Of a stretch of DNA of 64,000 bases, positions 22,677 to 36,100 are shown piece by piece. The notes under the pieces are model-generated. The model was not told the origin of the DNA. It did no database searches and worked only from the letters and a program-made list of their open reading frames with translations. Each line of letters starts with the position of its first letter. Within the stretch, counting starts at the first letter, position 1. The stretch lies in NCBI GenBank assembly GCA_025093985.1, contig JACAAK010000010.1:1141501-1205500 (forward strand), read 5' to 3'. The DNA is from Calvatia gigantea. Lineage: Eukaryota > Basidiomycota > Agaricomycetes > Agaricales > Lycoperdaceae. Position numbers and translations under genes: made by a program.

Positions 22677-25248
22677 ATTCTATGTGTTTTTTTGAGAAAG
22701 TACGCTGAATCAGTTGTAAACGACACCGAAGCTCGGGGGTTTGCGGAGCTTCGCAGGAATAACCCACAGAAGTAGGTGGTACCCCCATGACCCGCATGGG
22801 ACAAGGACAATTTGGGAATCCTAAGCATTTTTCTCATGGCCTTAGCGACATCAAACTGGAAATACCACGATGAAAGTGGAGTGTCACATCACACTCGACG
22901 TTCGGCGTGACGTTGTTCAGGCCGGCGCTGGTCAACTATGCACTGCGCGCTCGGGAGTGCACCCGCTCGCCGACCCCGGGAGCTGGACCAGGATCCGTAT
23001 CAAAATCCCACTGCACTGCGACGAAGGCGGAGAGCCTTCAAGCATGTGCGATATGTCGGACCCCAATTGATTACCGATCTTGCTCGCTATCAACCTCCAG
23101 CTATTTCAGTTGGGCACAGAGCCTACAATGGTTGCATCAAGATGGAGATTGTGCTTGTGTGATCACCGCAGTCGTTGATACTATAATAAATCGCATCCAG
23201 ACTGCCTCACTGTTAAATTTAGAAATCTTGAAACGTTAATAGAATCGTTAACGTGGGAAGGCAAGTAGACACTCTACCTCCTAGCCTAATGCAAGAAAGT
23301 TCGGGCTCCAAACTTCCCCGCACTCGGAAAATTTTTCGAAACGCTTAGATACTGGGAGTGATCAAGAAGCCTTGACTCATGTGTAAAACAAAAACAGCAT
23401 TCAAAAAGCGCTCCCAAAATATTGTCTGTATCAGCTCAAGCCTGGTCAGTACCTCAGGTGGTAGTTGTGATTTCCAAGACCCCAGAATTTGATGTTATTT
23501 TACATATTTAAGGTTTTACCGAAGGGCTTTTGCACCTCTGTCAGGAGCCCCTCCAAAAAAGACTTCCGTTTAGTTTGTGAACGTAGTGCAGGCAAGTGAC
23601 TACTGACTTGTCATTGGTTACGGTGACTCGAGGATCGAAGGCCGCCTAAAAAAAGTTGTTGCATTACATCAATGTATCAAGCTCAGTATCAAACCGCCGG
23701 GGAGAAGGGGCCGTAGAAGCGTTTCAGCGCCAAATAGTTGAAACCATATTCTCTACGCCGGCAGCTCACGCACACAGAACCGAGATTGGAAGTGGGCTCA
23801 TTCAGGAGGCGGTGCCACATTCTAGGAAAGCAAGACACGCGGTCCAGTATTGAAGAGAACGATCTACCTAGCACAGACCTTTGGTTCGGGTTTACGTTTC
23901 ATCACAAAACTACTGCAGCTGTGAATAATAGCTGTGAATGTGTTTCGAGGCTAGATTAGAATAGTAAACAGGACCGTTGTCGGAAGGCAACATGAGCAAC
24001 CTCCTTTGGAGCTTAGTATTTCTATTATCTGGTGCGATATATATGGTGATTTTGTGCTGAAGCCGTCGGCCTTGGGATCCGGGAACGCACTTTAGGTTGT
24101 GAACGATTTATAGATGGATTTGTACTGCGGACGCTCCTTGGATGCCCCTGCCCAAGAACAACAGCGAGGCAGTGAGGCTTACCCCCCTTTTATTCCTGAG
24201 CCCAGTGTAAGCGAGAAAAGAAACTGTTGGGAGTTCATAACATATCGTTTGTGTGGACAGATAAACCGTCAGCGGGAGTCTCAGAGGACTGACTCAGATA
24301 TACCTGACAAAGACCATTCAAAGAGTGGTCACAGAGCGCGACAAGCGGAAAGTCACTGCTGTATCCTGAACTTAAGCAAGAGTTTTGACGATTGTTAACC
24401 AACAATCCCCATCCATTGTTACTCAGTTCGGGCGAGTACATTCAAACAAACTTCAGGGCATGAAGCTAGGCGGCCCCGCACGGGCCGGCTTTGGGAAGGG
24501 CATTTGCCTATTGAAGGTTGTACAACCCCACAAAAACCTTGAAGAGTATTTTGCTCATCAACTCTTTTAAATCAACGAGCTTCTAATGGGGCGCCCATAT
24601 TTAATTATATCTCGTCTCCCACAAGTTCGTCAAAGTTCCACATCAGCCTCTGTCGAAAGCTTGGAGCACGGAGTTCGCCGATTGGCAGAGCTTCGTCATG
24701 TGACTTTGCGTAGTTGGATGGTCCGCGATGGTCCAGGTTATGGGTATGGATACATCATACCTTCCAGATACCCACAATGATCTTGACGATCCGTCCGCAT
24801 GTCAATCAATCACAACAGTTCAACGGAATCACCTACCAGTAATCACTCCCAATATATCTCAGTGTTTGGTTTCTCATCGGTTCGGCTACGCTCCAAGTCC
24901 GTTGTTAAGAGAAGTAGCTATGAATAGAACATTGCCATATGGTACCGAAGGTGGTGTATTTGCGGGTGATGCGTGGGTGAGTTTCTTCGTCCTTCTAGTT
25001 TGGTTGAGACTGTCTCAGACACGTCAACTTTTTGCTCACGCAACTAGATATCAATGACTATCCCAGGAAATGCTATCGAGATGTGACTGGTAGACCTGCC
25101 ATCATCCCCCACGGTTTAGCGAAGTGGTTCTTTGAAGCTTCGCACCCCGATGGAGAATAGGGTAAACCCAATTCCTCAAGGCGGTGTTATAAAGCATTTA
25201 TGTAAATCCTTCGACCCGAAGGTTCTCAAGTACCCCCACCCCCTCATC
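22677..25248. other. gene-poor stretch, no gene recognised
   Basis: 2.6 kb downstream of the MITE. Short frames on both strands (for example 22870-23070, 24586-24780) carry no domain I recognise. It looks like decayed intergenic DNA. Confidence 0.35.
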
Positions 25249-26617
25249 ATGAAGCAGATTCCTTTGGATAAGGCTCAAATGCTAGCCCTGTTTCTCGAGA
25301 GTGTCATTTATGGTTTGTCCTCACGAGTTGTGCTAAAATGTCGTGTGAAATCTAATTAGCGTCATATATAGGGATATTTTTCACATTTTTCATCCTCCTT
25401 GTTGTGATTTCGTTCGGTGAAAAGCGGTTCCGGATCGTCAACCAGCGATTTATCCTTCCTGTTGCAACCCTGATGATGGTCCTCGCAACGACAGTGGGTT
25501 TACCGGCTCCACAATTGCTCATTACCAACTTCCACGTAATTCTATAGCACCTCATCATCAGTTTTGTCCGTGTAATTGAAGCATTTGTCACTGGGGACGA
25601 GAGCAAGGCCGCCCATCCAATTAATTATTACAAAATCATCGCGCATCCTCTCCATGCCGCGAAGACACCGATGTACGCCATACAAACTATACTGGGGGAT
25701 GCCGTCCTGGTGAGCCGATTCTACGCCCCCATTACCCGTGAGCAACATTCACATAATTTGCGACTCTCAGGTGTGGAGATGCTACGTTGTTTACAACAAA
25801 AGCCTATATGTTCTTGTACCCGCCCTAGTGGTTCTCCTTGGGAATTTAGGTATGTTTCTAATTTGGCTTTCGTTTGCGGTCCTGACTTGGGCAGCTATCG
25901 GTATTGTCGTTTGTTGGTCCGTCTCTGCTGCAATTCCGGGGAGAGATATATTCGAAACTGCAGCGCAGTACATCTCTGCGTTCTTTATCATTACAATGTG
26001 TCTTAACGTGTGTTGTACTGGTGCGTAGGCCTTGTTATTGGGCGCTCTGTCTTGCCTCCTGATGTCTGCCCCAACAGCTGCCATAGTTTTTAAGATTTGG
26101 ATGACTCGCCGATCCGCTGCGGGAGCATCCGTCAGCTTATTCCCTGTGATCGCGGTCATTGTTGAGAGCGGTGCGATCTACACTACCAGTGTCCTTGGTC
26201 TGCTCATTGCATTCCTGCTGGGTTCGAATGGGCAATATGCGGCATTGGACATCATGACACCTCTGGTAGTGAGTATTGACTCGCAAGTTCCTATGAACGG
26301 AACCTAATTTCCAACAGGGTGTCGTGTATTGCCTCATTGTACTGCAAATCCATTTCCACTTGAGAATATCACAAGCAGCAAAAAGAGGAGGAACAAGTAA
26401 TTGGTCCATTCCCCTTTCATGGAGGCGACACACGCCACGTGGGGACACCACAACCACCGACGACATCGGCACTAAGTCTTTTCCCTTCCACGGTAGAGTC
26501 GCTGTCCGTATTGCCGAAGAGACAGAAACTCGCACTGATCAAGCTTTTCGGGACAAGGCCCGCCTCGATGACGCATCTAGTCTGGATGGCCGGTCCGGTG
26601 GTTTGTCTCAATCCTAG
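25249..26617 (+). CDS. agaric multi-pass (about seven TM) membrane protein, unknown function
   Basis: Seven exons (25249-25312, 25372-25493, 25548-25709, 25771-25849, 25895-26020, 26078-26268, 26318-26617) join to 347 residues. It has the layout of the large, uncharacterised agaricomycete family whose members start with ...ALFLESVIYG, then hydrophobic helices, HLIISFVRVIEAF, TILGDAVLVWRCYVVYNK, and a polar cytoplasmic tail rich in Ser, Thr, Arg and Asp. The 45-nt intron at 25850-25894 has no stop and keeps the frame, so it could be retained, adding 15 hydrophobic residues; removing it leaves a TM helix of normal length. No enzymatic motif is visible. Confidence 0.82.
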
Positions 26618-27148
26618 TGTACACCGGTTGTAGCCTTTCATGTTCGATTCCCAAGAGTTTTGCTTAATTTATTGGAACTTTTTGACACACGAGGCGGGTT
26701 TTTCACAGGCGGAATTTTTACTGTGCTATGATTCGAAAACGAAGCCGACAGACACACTCCGTACAATTTCTAAAGAGCCACCCACCCGTTTCCCCGAGAT
26801 ACTCGCTAGATAAAGTGTAACATAGGTTTCAAGGCCTCAATTGAATACCGTCAACAGGTTATTTCAAAGGGTTGAAACGACGTTAGTATAAGTTCAGCTT
26901 GTCACCCAGCACTGAACACCAATTGGAGAGTGAACCTCATGGTACCCCCTAATTATACTATGAAGCACTTGCTCGCTGGGAGCCTTTTACGTGAAGACTG
27001 GCTTGGGGTGCCGGTGAACATCAGTTCTTCTAGATCAACCCAGGTCCCTGATCTCTGATAAGCATCATTTGTCCACATCGGCATGGATGACTGAAATTTG
27101 GAAGGTCTCAAGAGGTAAATAGGTTTAATTGTACTACGAGAGATAAGC
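26618..27148. other. intergenic between convergent genes
   Basis: No coding signal; this lies between the 3' ends of the membrane-protein gene and the ligase gene. Confidence 0.5.
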
Positions 27149-29663
27149 TCAAAACAGAAGTGTCATAACATTTTGCCTTTCTTCTAATGAAAGTGAGAGC
27201 CATGTTGTCCCGAGATACTCTCGCAGTTTCATCCGGAGGATTTTACCAGATGGGCTGAGTGGAGTGTCAATTGTGCATGGTCCGCTTCAATGAAATTTCC
27301 TTTCCCACCTTTTCGGAATTTTGTTGACAAATACGACTCCGCCTCGAAGTCGCTTATGCTGGGCCACACGCTCAGCGACGTACTTCTGTATTTCGGTTCG
27401 CTTCAAATCGAGCATTTTCGGACCACCACCGGCGATGCGGTCCGGAATTACTACTGGAATAGAGCTTCAACAAGGGGGATCCACCCAACGGAAAACCAAG
27501 GGGCTGACCGAATGCAAGAGGAAGTTCTGTTGCTCGAGCTGTGTCAACCATCCCGACCACAGCGACGTCATTTACATCGTCGTGCTTCAAGAGCAAATCT
27601 TCAAGTTCTTGTCAAACGTGGCGAGTGAGCACCTCCACACGAGAAGAGACACAAATACAAAACACCCACCAGCGGGTGTAACCTATTGTGATATCTTATT
27701 ATTGGGATTTGGGATGGATGGTATTAAGTACAAACCTGGTATCCGTTATACTTGATAATCTACCCGGGTGGTTCGTTAGATCGAATTGGCAATAAACAAT
27801 AAGGTGAATGTACACCTCTTTTATTCTGTCGAGGATGTAGATGTATCCCTCGCCATCAACTTCGACGACGTCGCCGGTGCGCATGAAACCTTCACCATCA
27901 AAAGTTTCGGCGTTGACTTTGGGACGATTTTGATATCCGCTCATGATGTTGGGCCCCTTTACTAGACCCACACGGGTCATCAATAGGTTAATCTCTGTTA
28001 ACAAAAATCGCTCACAACACAGCTCCCCGTTCCCGAGAATCTTGGCAACCATGTTAGGCGCCAGTATTCCGATCGCACCTGGTTCTATTTGAGTGGAGGC
28101 ATCACTGATGGTGACCTATGCATAGTCAGAGAAATTGTTGAAATATGACATAGGACAATTACTATGCCGCCGGTTTCACTCATCCCTATCGCGGGGGCTT
28201 TGAGCGGCGACAAGACGACATAGATTAGATTTGTCTTACCATACCACGAGTATACGGGTACTCCCCATTTTGCCTCTAGCAAAGATTGCAGGTCCTTTCC
28301 TAAGGGTGCCGCACCGGTCCTCCATTCACGTAGCGAGCTGAACTTATACATGGAGGGTTCTAGATCCTCCTGGAGTTATTCAATTCGATGGAAGCAATTA
28401 CTTAGCTAAGGAAATACACGAACCTTGGTCAGCTGGACGGCTATCGGAGGCACTATATGGCAAGCCTGTGCCGGGAGTGAGTTGAAGTCAGGGTTATATT
28501 CCTTCGGTACATACGGTGGCGCAATGTCTCTCTATCGCACTGGCGAGTCTCTTGAGGTGAAATTGGCGAAATATAACGACTTTGGCGCGAATATGTGATG
28601 CCATGAGAATGTGTACAATCTAAATAATGGATGTATTAGCCGGATGATCTGATAAACATTAACACTTACTATTCCGAACATATGGGTCATGGGTAGGACT
28701 CCTGGGCCATACCGTCAAACTAAATGCCTTTCGTGATCAAGAATTGAGACGGTACCGATCCAAACTTCCTCGGTAGTGAAGGAACTCGGTGTCATCGTCA
28801 TAGCTTGCAGGATCGCGCTTATGAGGTTTCGGTGGGATCTAACATAACGATGGTCACTTGTCGCCCTCGTTAACACGGGAACAAGTTGCCTACAGTTGGA
28901 CACCCTGAAGAGGGTTGATCAAATGTCAATTCGCGGGGTATATATGTGGGGCTGGCTACCTTCGGCTGTCCGGAGGTCCCGGATGAATAGCAGAGAAGAG
29001 CTATGCTATCGACGCTGACCTGGTCCGGTTGGCGGAGCTTCGCTACACCAGTGCGAGACCAATCAATGCCTGGCACCCCACCTATGTTTTGATCGCTCAG
29101 TACGTAGAGGGCGCCTGAGAGTCCACTCAGTTGACATGCTGTCTTTGCTGTCTCGAGTCGAGTCGGACTGGTTATAACCGCTGCGGCGTTGGAGTCGGTT
29201 ATTTGGTATGCCCTGGCGATGTTGTTAATTGCCGTGCTATGTCCAGCAGTCACACTTACAGTTCCTCCGGATGATACAACGAGTTCGCAGGGCTGCATAT
29301 AATACCCGTTTGGAAGAGAGCGAATACTAGAACGGGAAACTGGATTGTATTTTCTGAGAAGATGATGACTGTGTCACCTCTCTTCAAACCAATTTGGAGA
29401 AGTGACTGAGCAAGCTCGACACTTCTTTTTTCGAGTTCAGAAAACCTTGGAAGCAAAATGATTAAAATAAGTGCGAAAACGCGGGAGGATACGAAATACC
29501 TGAGCCGTTCATTGGTATCTTCTTCGAGATATACTACTCTGTGACTGCCATCCTCCCTTTTCTTCTTGTTGAATATAAAATCCCACAAGGGGACGGTGGG
29601 CACCTCAAAGCAGGGATACGGGGAGCGATAAAGCCTAGTTTCAGGATGTTGTACTTCGGCCAT
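27149..29663 (-). CDS. 4-coumarate-CoA-ligase-like acyl-CoA synthetase (AMP-binding enzyme)
   Basis: Adenylates a carboxylic acid and transfers it to CoA. Sixteen exons join in phase with no frame error: 29663-29500, 29445-29260, 29212-28960, 28904-28894, 28838-28756, 28701-28670, 28619-28515, 28465-28424, 28369-28240, 28185-28163, 28115-27816, 27759-27736, 27682-27670, 27607-27509, 27453-27309, 27254-27149; 571 residues. Core motifs: YSSGTSGQPK (192-201), GVLPMTHMFG, GMSETGG (336-342), MRTGDVVEVDGEGYIYILDR, and the catalytic lysine in PSGKIL (Lys541). Exons of 11, 13, 23 and 24 nt are required to rebuild GVQLSHRN, VTPAELED, GMSETGGI and IIKYNGYQ. The C-terminus ends TLLF, without a PTS1 signal. 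It is divergent from the PKS and probably part of the same pathway, either loading a starter or activating the product; the substrate is unknown. Confidence 0.94.
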
Positions 29664-30153
29664 AGTGTCAGGGACTGGGGGCGTGATTCGGGATCCTGCG
29701 TATACTTGTAATAAATATCATCTAGAAATAACCACTGATAACCTTCAACCCACTCGTGGTAAACGGCGTCAATAGGGAATCTGGCTCACATTGATTGGCA
29801 CTGGCTTTTCAGGAAATAAGAAGATCCGAACACCATGGCGGCAGAAAGTGACCTTGTCGTGGTATCAACTCAATCAGGAGTGGCGCGTGTAAAACGAAGA
29901 TTGATCTTTCGTGTGCGAGAGATTACTTCTCCGGCAGACCCGACCTACCCCGTGTATTTGCGCTTTCATGACCCTCGTGGAAAGGACGAAGTGATGCAAG
30001 CGCACCTGACGATGAGTTGTATCAGATCGCGGCGCTATTGCAAGATCGCCGACCCTGAAGCATAATGGCTTGCGGTAAGCGGAATGTTGGCCCTTTGAAG
30101 TTGCGATTCCAGATTTGCGACATGATCCCCTGAGGCCAACTATAAAAGAACGG
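29664..30153. promoter_or_regulatory. bidirectional promoter between acyl-CoA ligase and PKS
   Basis: 490 bp separate the two divergent start codons. A TATA box (CTATAAAAG) sits at about 30140-30148 facing the PKS. It is too close to the ATG at 30154 for that codon to be the usual start, which favours 30199. The layout suggests co-regulation. Confidence 0.6.
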
Positions 30154-33100
30154 ATGCACTGGCAAACTGGCGCTGCAGCCATTTTGAAGCGGCGGAGCAT
30201 GTTTGCAATTGTGGGTTCCAGTTTAATCGCGTTGCTCCTGCGGCCCTGAACTGAACAATTCCCCTAGGTTGGAGTTGCGGCCCAGTTACCTTCTGGGACG
30301 CACTCAAAGACTGACTTGGACTATGATAAATTTTGGGACTTTCTGGTCAATGGAAATCAAGCAATGGAAGATATCAACGAGTTGGAAATACAACCAAATC
30401 CGTAAGACTTTTATCCAGTTGTCCTTGGACATGCCCTGAACTACACAGTAGTTTCGATTCCACGGACTTGTCCAAGCTCCCTCAGAAGGGGGCTTTTCTG
30501 AAAACAATGACAGAGTTTGACTACTCAGCGTTCGGCTTGAGCAGTGCCGATGCTCGAGTAATGCCAAATAGTGCAAGGCGGCTCATGGAGTTGTCCTTCC
30601 ACGCTCTTCGCGACGCAGGAATTCAAACGCGCGGAAAACCAATCGGTTGTTTCATGAGCGGCAACAATGACCTCGATTTGGTATGTTTTTCCTCGACCCC
30701 GCAGCACCAGGCGCGTTAATAACTCGATAGGATGCAATGAGCACGGATGGCACTCTGGCCTATATACCAAGCGCAATCCCGAATCGAATTTCATATGCGT
30801 TTAATCTCACGGGACCATCTATTGCGGTTGACACTGCCTGTAGTTCTTCGCTGACCGGAATACATTTAGCGATATCGGCGATAGGGAATGGTGACTGTAC
30901 AGCTGCGTTGGTCGGCGCTGCACAGAGTAATCGAAAGTAAGTAATGATGCCGTAACCGTGGAGTTCGCCTGTTCACCAATCGGTAGACTCACGGAGTGGT
31001 GGAGGTACGGTAGCGCGCATGTCTTATCGCCAAGCGGTGTTGGCAGGCCATTCGATGACGAGGCGGATGGGTAAGTTCACCAACAGTCCTTTCAAACGCG
31101 GTGGTAAATTGTGTCTAGTTTCACGCGTGGGGAAGGAGCTGTTGTTGTGGTTGTGAAAAGTCTCCAAGAGGCTTTGAAGGATCGAGACCATATATATTGT
31201 GTGGTGAGTTCTGTGCAGCCATGTTCAGGTCAATGAAAAGACGGCGCTCTAGGTTGCGGCTTCTTTTCATAATGCCACTGGCTCTCAATTGCCGATGTAT
31301 GTTCCCAATGGGGCAGCACAACAAATTTGCATTTCTCAAGCATATGCGAGAGCGGGTAGAACCCCCCTGGAAGCAGATTATGTGGAGCTTCATATGACAG
31401 GTCGGTTTAAGCCCCGGGATTTGCGAGTTTTCAGCCTAAGAACGACCTTCAGGAACAAAGGTCGGCGATCCTATTGAGGCAAATGCCGCTGGTCAGGCTT
31501 TTTGCAAGGGAAACTCGAAGGTCCGGGTTGGATCCGTTAAAGGGAACATCGGGTATGATTTCTGCGTTATTCAGCACCAGAAGCATCATGCATTTCTCTA
31601 GGCATCTTGAATGTGCTGCATTCCTCGCTTCTCTGATCAAGGCCTGTCATGTTTTTGATAAAGAGATCATACCTCCAACCCCGAACTTCTCCATCCCAAA
31701 TCGCTCAATATTTTGGGATAGATACGGGCTCGATGTCGTCACAAAGCCGATTCCCTTACGGAACGAAGCGACAGGCAAGGCACCCCTGATATCCATTGCG
31801 AGCGCGGGGATAGGCGGATCAACAGGTCACGTGGTACTTGAAGGGCCGCCTTTGCGCAATTTCGACGCGACCTCACAGCCTGCACGAGGAACACCTATAC
31901 TCTTCCTTATTGGGGGATTGACTCCAAAAGCAGTTCAGGACATTGCCCGGCAACTCGCTCGCCTTCCAGATGACTACGAAGTCATACTTGAAAATGCTAT
32001 ATATGCCTCACGTCAGGCTCGACAACTTCCCTGGAGATCGTTCTTAGTCCTCAAGAACGGTGCTACATTCGTAGCGGACAGTTCCCCGCCCTGTTTTAGC
32101 CCCCACGACAATACCTAAACTCGCGTTCGTATTTTCTGGACAGGGTCCTCATAATGCGCAAATGGGTCACCAGTTGTTCCAGCAGTATCCACTGTTCAGG
32201 AGCACAGTTCTTGAGTTGGATGAAATTCACCAACAAGTCATGGGCTATTCTCTCCTGCACGCCACTGGGCTTTTCTCGAGCGAGATAAAGGATTCGAGGA
32301 TTCTCCAAAAGAAGTGGCCCGTTATTCTCACCCTTCCGGCCCTTGTTATGGTGCACGTTGGGCTTTTTGAACTTGTCAAAAGCATGGGGATTCAGCCGGA
32401 TTACCTCCTTGGGCATTCAGCGGGTGAAACCGCACTTATATACGCGTCCGGAGCTGGATCGAAGGCTATGGCCATGGAGGTGGCTCTCGCACGTGGTTTG
32501 GCGATGACGTGCACGGAGTCAATGGATGGCGCCATGGCCGTTGTTGGGTGCGGCGCTGTAGATTGCCAGACCCTCATTAACAGAATACATCGGGAACACG
32601 GGATAGAGTCGGATCTTGAAATATCCTGCTTCAACACACCAGACTCGGTTGTCGTTTCTGGAAAGAGGAATCTCGTAGAAGGGGTCATTGACCTTGCACG
32701 GAGTCAGGGAACGTTTGCACAGGGAATTCATACACTGGTACCAGGTCATTGCAAATACATCGAGCATTGTCGGACGGAACATTACCGTTTAATGCAGGAT
32801 ATCTTTTCGCGCTATCCTGGGCCACACCTGCCTGCCATCCCTGTTTTTTCTACCTGTAGACCGGGCGAATCAGTGAAGGAATTCACTCCTGACTACTTCT
32901 GGGATAACGCACGGAATCCAGTCCATTTTTCCGATGCAATTTCGCGCGTCCTCAGTCAGAGTGGCCCTTCAGAGACTCTCTTCATCGAGGTCTCGCCACA
33001 CCCTGTTCTTTCTGGTGCGATTGCCGCTCATGGTGTCCCTATGACCCGGACAATTTGCCCGATGCAGAGGTTTCCGCGGGAAGTCTGCGATCCCCACCAT

Positions 33101-36100
33101 GAAACAAATTGCCTGCTTTCAAGCGCTGCCCAAATATCGATGGCCGGCTATGATTGCCTTGATTTATCGGGTCTTTACGGCGTCCAAAATCACAGGAGAC
33201 CTTTGTTCAACCACCCACTACAGCGATCGCAAGTCCCTCCATTCAAAACTTTTGCTTTGGGGGCAAGCCAAGAAAATAGACCCCTTTTCTCTTCGCTTCC
33301 CCTTCTCAGTACAGATGCCATAAATCTTTTCTCCCAACATCGAGTTGAAAATGTACCCGTGGTTCCTGCGACGGGGTGGATCGAGATGGTAAGTTATAAA
33401 GTTTTTCAGTGGTTTTACAATGCATTAACCCTCGTTCCCCATTAGGTTCTGGAAGCAGGCAGCCGCTATCTCTGGGATATCAAATTTGAATCTCTCTTCG
33501 CAGTACAGCATGATCGCCATCCTGCCCTGCATTTTGAGAGAGATGGACGTAATAAGTGGTCTATAGCTTCTACACAAGCCGCAATGACACAGTGTGTACG
33601 TCATTGAATTTAACCTCGCAGAATCATGTCATAATTATCTCCTTTCAGACTCCATCTCGCGTTGTGGTTGCCACCGGGAGTTGTGGGGAAAAGTTGTCTT
33701 TTGGGCCCCGCGTAGAGAAATTAGATGTTACAGCTTTGCGAGCTAGGTTGGGAGTCCTGTCTCTTGAAGGTAATGTATGATGTCCACTCGGAGAAGCGGA
33801 ACTAACCTTCAGGTAGCCATGCACGAAGTTCATGGACGAAGCCTCTCCTTCGGGCGTTCTTTTACCCGCCTTCTGGGTGTGAATGGCAATTCTTCAGAAA
33901 TACTTGCTGAGGTTCGGGGTCTTAGCGAAGAAGAACGGTAAGTACTCCCCCTGGCTCGCTCAACGCGAAAGGTGCTTAGGTGTCATGGCCTTTTAGCACG
34001 GCGGGATACATTCTACATCCTGCTATATTGGATGCTTGCATTCGCGTCATCGCATATAAGGAGTTCCTGCAAGACTGGGAGACGACTCCCTGGTTCCCAG
34101 ACCGTATAGGAAAATTCGTCCTGTACAATAACGCCGACACCTCTACCTCCATATTTTCCTATGTCCGCTTGAAGCGCTGGACTCCGGGTTAGTTTAATGT
34201 CACATTACGTTCGTCCATCACTCATCCCTCCTGATTGCAGACACAAGATCTTATGATATTTTGGTCACCAATGACCAGGGTCGCACAATCTGCGAGTTGG
34301 GGGACTTTAACTTGCGGAAGGCAGTTGCTGGTGCTTCCCCAAAACAGATGTCCGCACTCGCGTTGACCACCGAGCCTGTCCGAATCCCTTCCACGATTGT
34401 TTCCAAGTCCCGCCTCTTCCAGAATCAGGATGGGCAAGCTTACGAACAGCTCTACCGCGCGCTGGATTATTTGGCGCTAAAGAAACTTCGCCAAACCCTC
34501 AAACGTCAATTACCCTGTGGGAACTCTGTCAGTGTTAATTACGGAGTCCCATAATTATACTCATGATTTTCGCAGGCCGACCGCATACGGTATCTCGAGA
34601 AGATGACAGATATGATCCAGGGTGAGGTTGACTCTCCAAATCTGGAGGAATCCGAGCTTCGCGAGCAAGAATCGCGCTGGCCTGCCTTCTTCGAGGTTAC
34701 TCGGCGGATCGAGGGGGTGCATGAGAGCATACTGCAATCTTCTCAAGTATGTCTTAGGCTTCTCAGGATCAGTTACCAGCTAACATGGTCATTCAGGCGG
34801 CCGTCAATGCCTTGTATGCCGATGATTTGATGGCCAGATACTATACCGAACACAATCAGCTCACGGAGGCCTGCCAAGAAATGGCCCAGCAGTTGGATAA
34901 CATCCTCTGCGTGTTACATGGATCCGGGAAGCGGAAAGTACGGATTCTTGAGATTGGCGCGGGTTTGGCTGTTTTGCTATGATCTACGGCAAATATTGAC
35001 TGTCGTCTCAAATATTTCAGGAACGGGAACGCTCACACGATACCTCGTCCCAATTCTAGATGATCACGCCGAGCTTGTGATTGAGTATACTGCGACCGAT
35101 GTATCATACTCGCTGGTGGCCGATTTGGCCCGGTCGCTACGGTTCGACGGGTTGACTCCAAAGGCATATGATATAACAAAAGACCCATTTACGCAGGGCA
35201 TCTCACCGGAAAGTTTTGATGTCATAATCGCCTACCATGCTCTTCATGTCGCACCGGATCTCCGAATTTTAGGACAACGATTACATGACGTGCTGGTCCC
35301 TGGTGGTTTCCTCCTTGCTACGGAGGTGGACAACACTTCGTGGTCCAGTAAACCCGGATCAATATGGATGGATTTTATCTTCGGATCATTCGCGGAATGG
35401 TTCAATTATCAGGATGACCGCAGTCACTGCTCGATGTTGCCTGAACGATGGGATAGTCTGCTCCAATCAACAGGCTTGGGGAATTTCTCCTCAATCACTG
35501 GGTCTTGCCACAGTCTAGATTTCGTTTTCAGCTGTCAAGCAACAATACACACCGAGGGAGTTGTCAGGCAACCACCCAAGTTCACTCTCTTCCGATATAG
35601 AGCTGGACAGGAACTCGAGCTTCAACAACGTTTCAGAACGTTTAACCCCAACGTTGATGGGATTATGTGCCTCTGGACCAACGACGGTCATGATAGTGAT
35701 CCAGCAATGGGTCTAGTCATCACACTCGCTCAGGAGTTTCCAACCTGGACGATTTGGCTAGCAATGTTTGGTAGCCCGGTGGACGCGAAGCACGCCGAAA
35801 CTGTTGTCGCGCAAAACCATTTGCACCTGTCGCGCGAGCGTCTTGTCCACTTTTCAGCCGAAGGAGCCCCTCTCCTCCCTCGAGTTGTGCGCCTTCCACC
35901 TGTCCCGGCGGAGACAGGAAATCAGGTCACGTTAACTCTTCCGAAGGACTACCTTATGGTCCAAGTAGTAGAATACACTCTTGAAGGAGGTTTCATCGGA
36001 CGTGTCCTCCAAAGCAACGACCCAGAAATGCCTGAACAGTCGGCTGTCGCGGGTCTGGCTGCTGGTGTAATGTCCAGAAACATCATTCAAGTACATAGCG

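Noticed and set aside
29835..30065. 76-codon ORF beginning MAAESDLVVVSTQ in the ligase-PKS intergenic region
   Set aside because: It could not be spliced in phase to the PKS KS domain and lies in the promoter region; treated as chance.
31453..31552. Apparent frameshift at the KS motif VKGNIGH
   Set aside because: Recounting the bases (GTTAAAGGGAACATCGG) shows the motif is in frame and ends in phase 2 at a normal intron.
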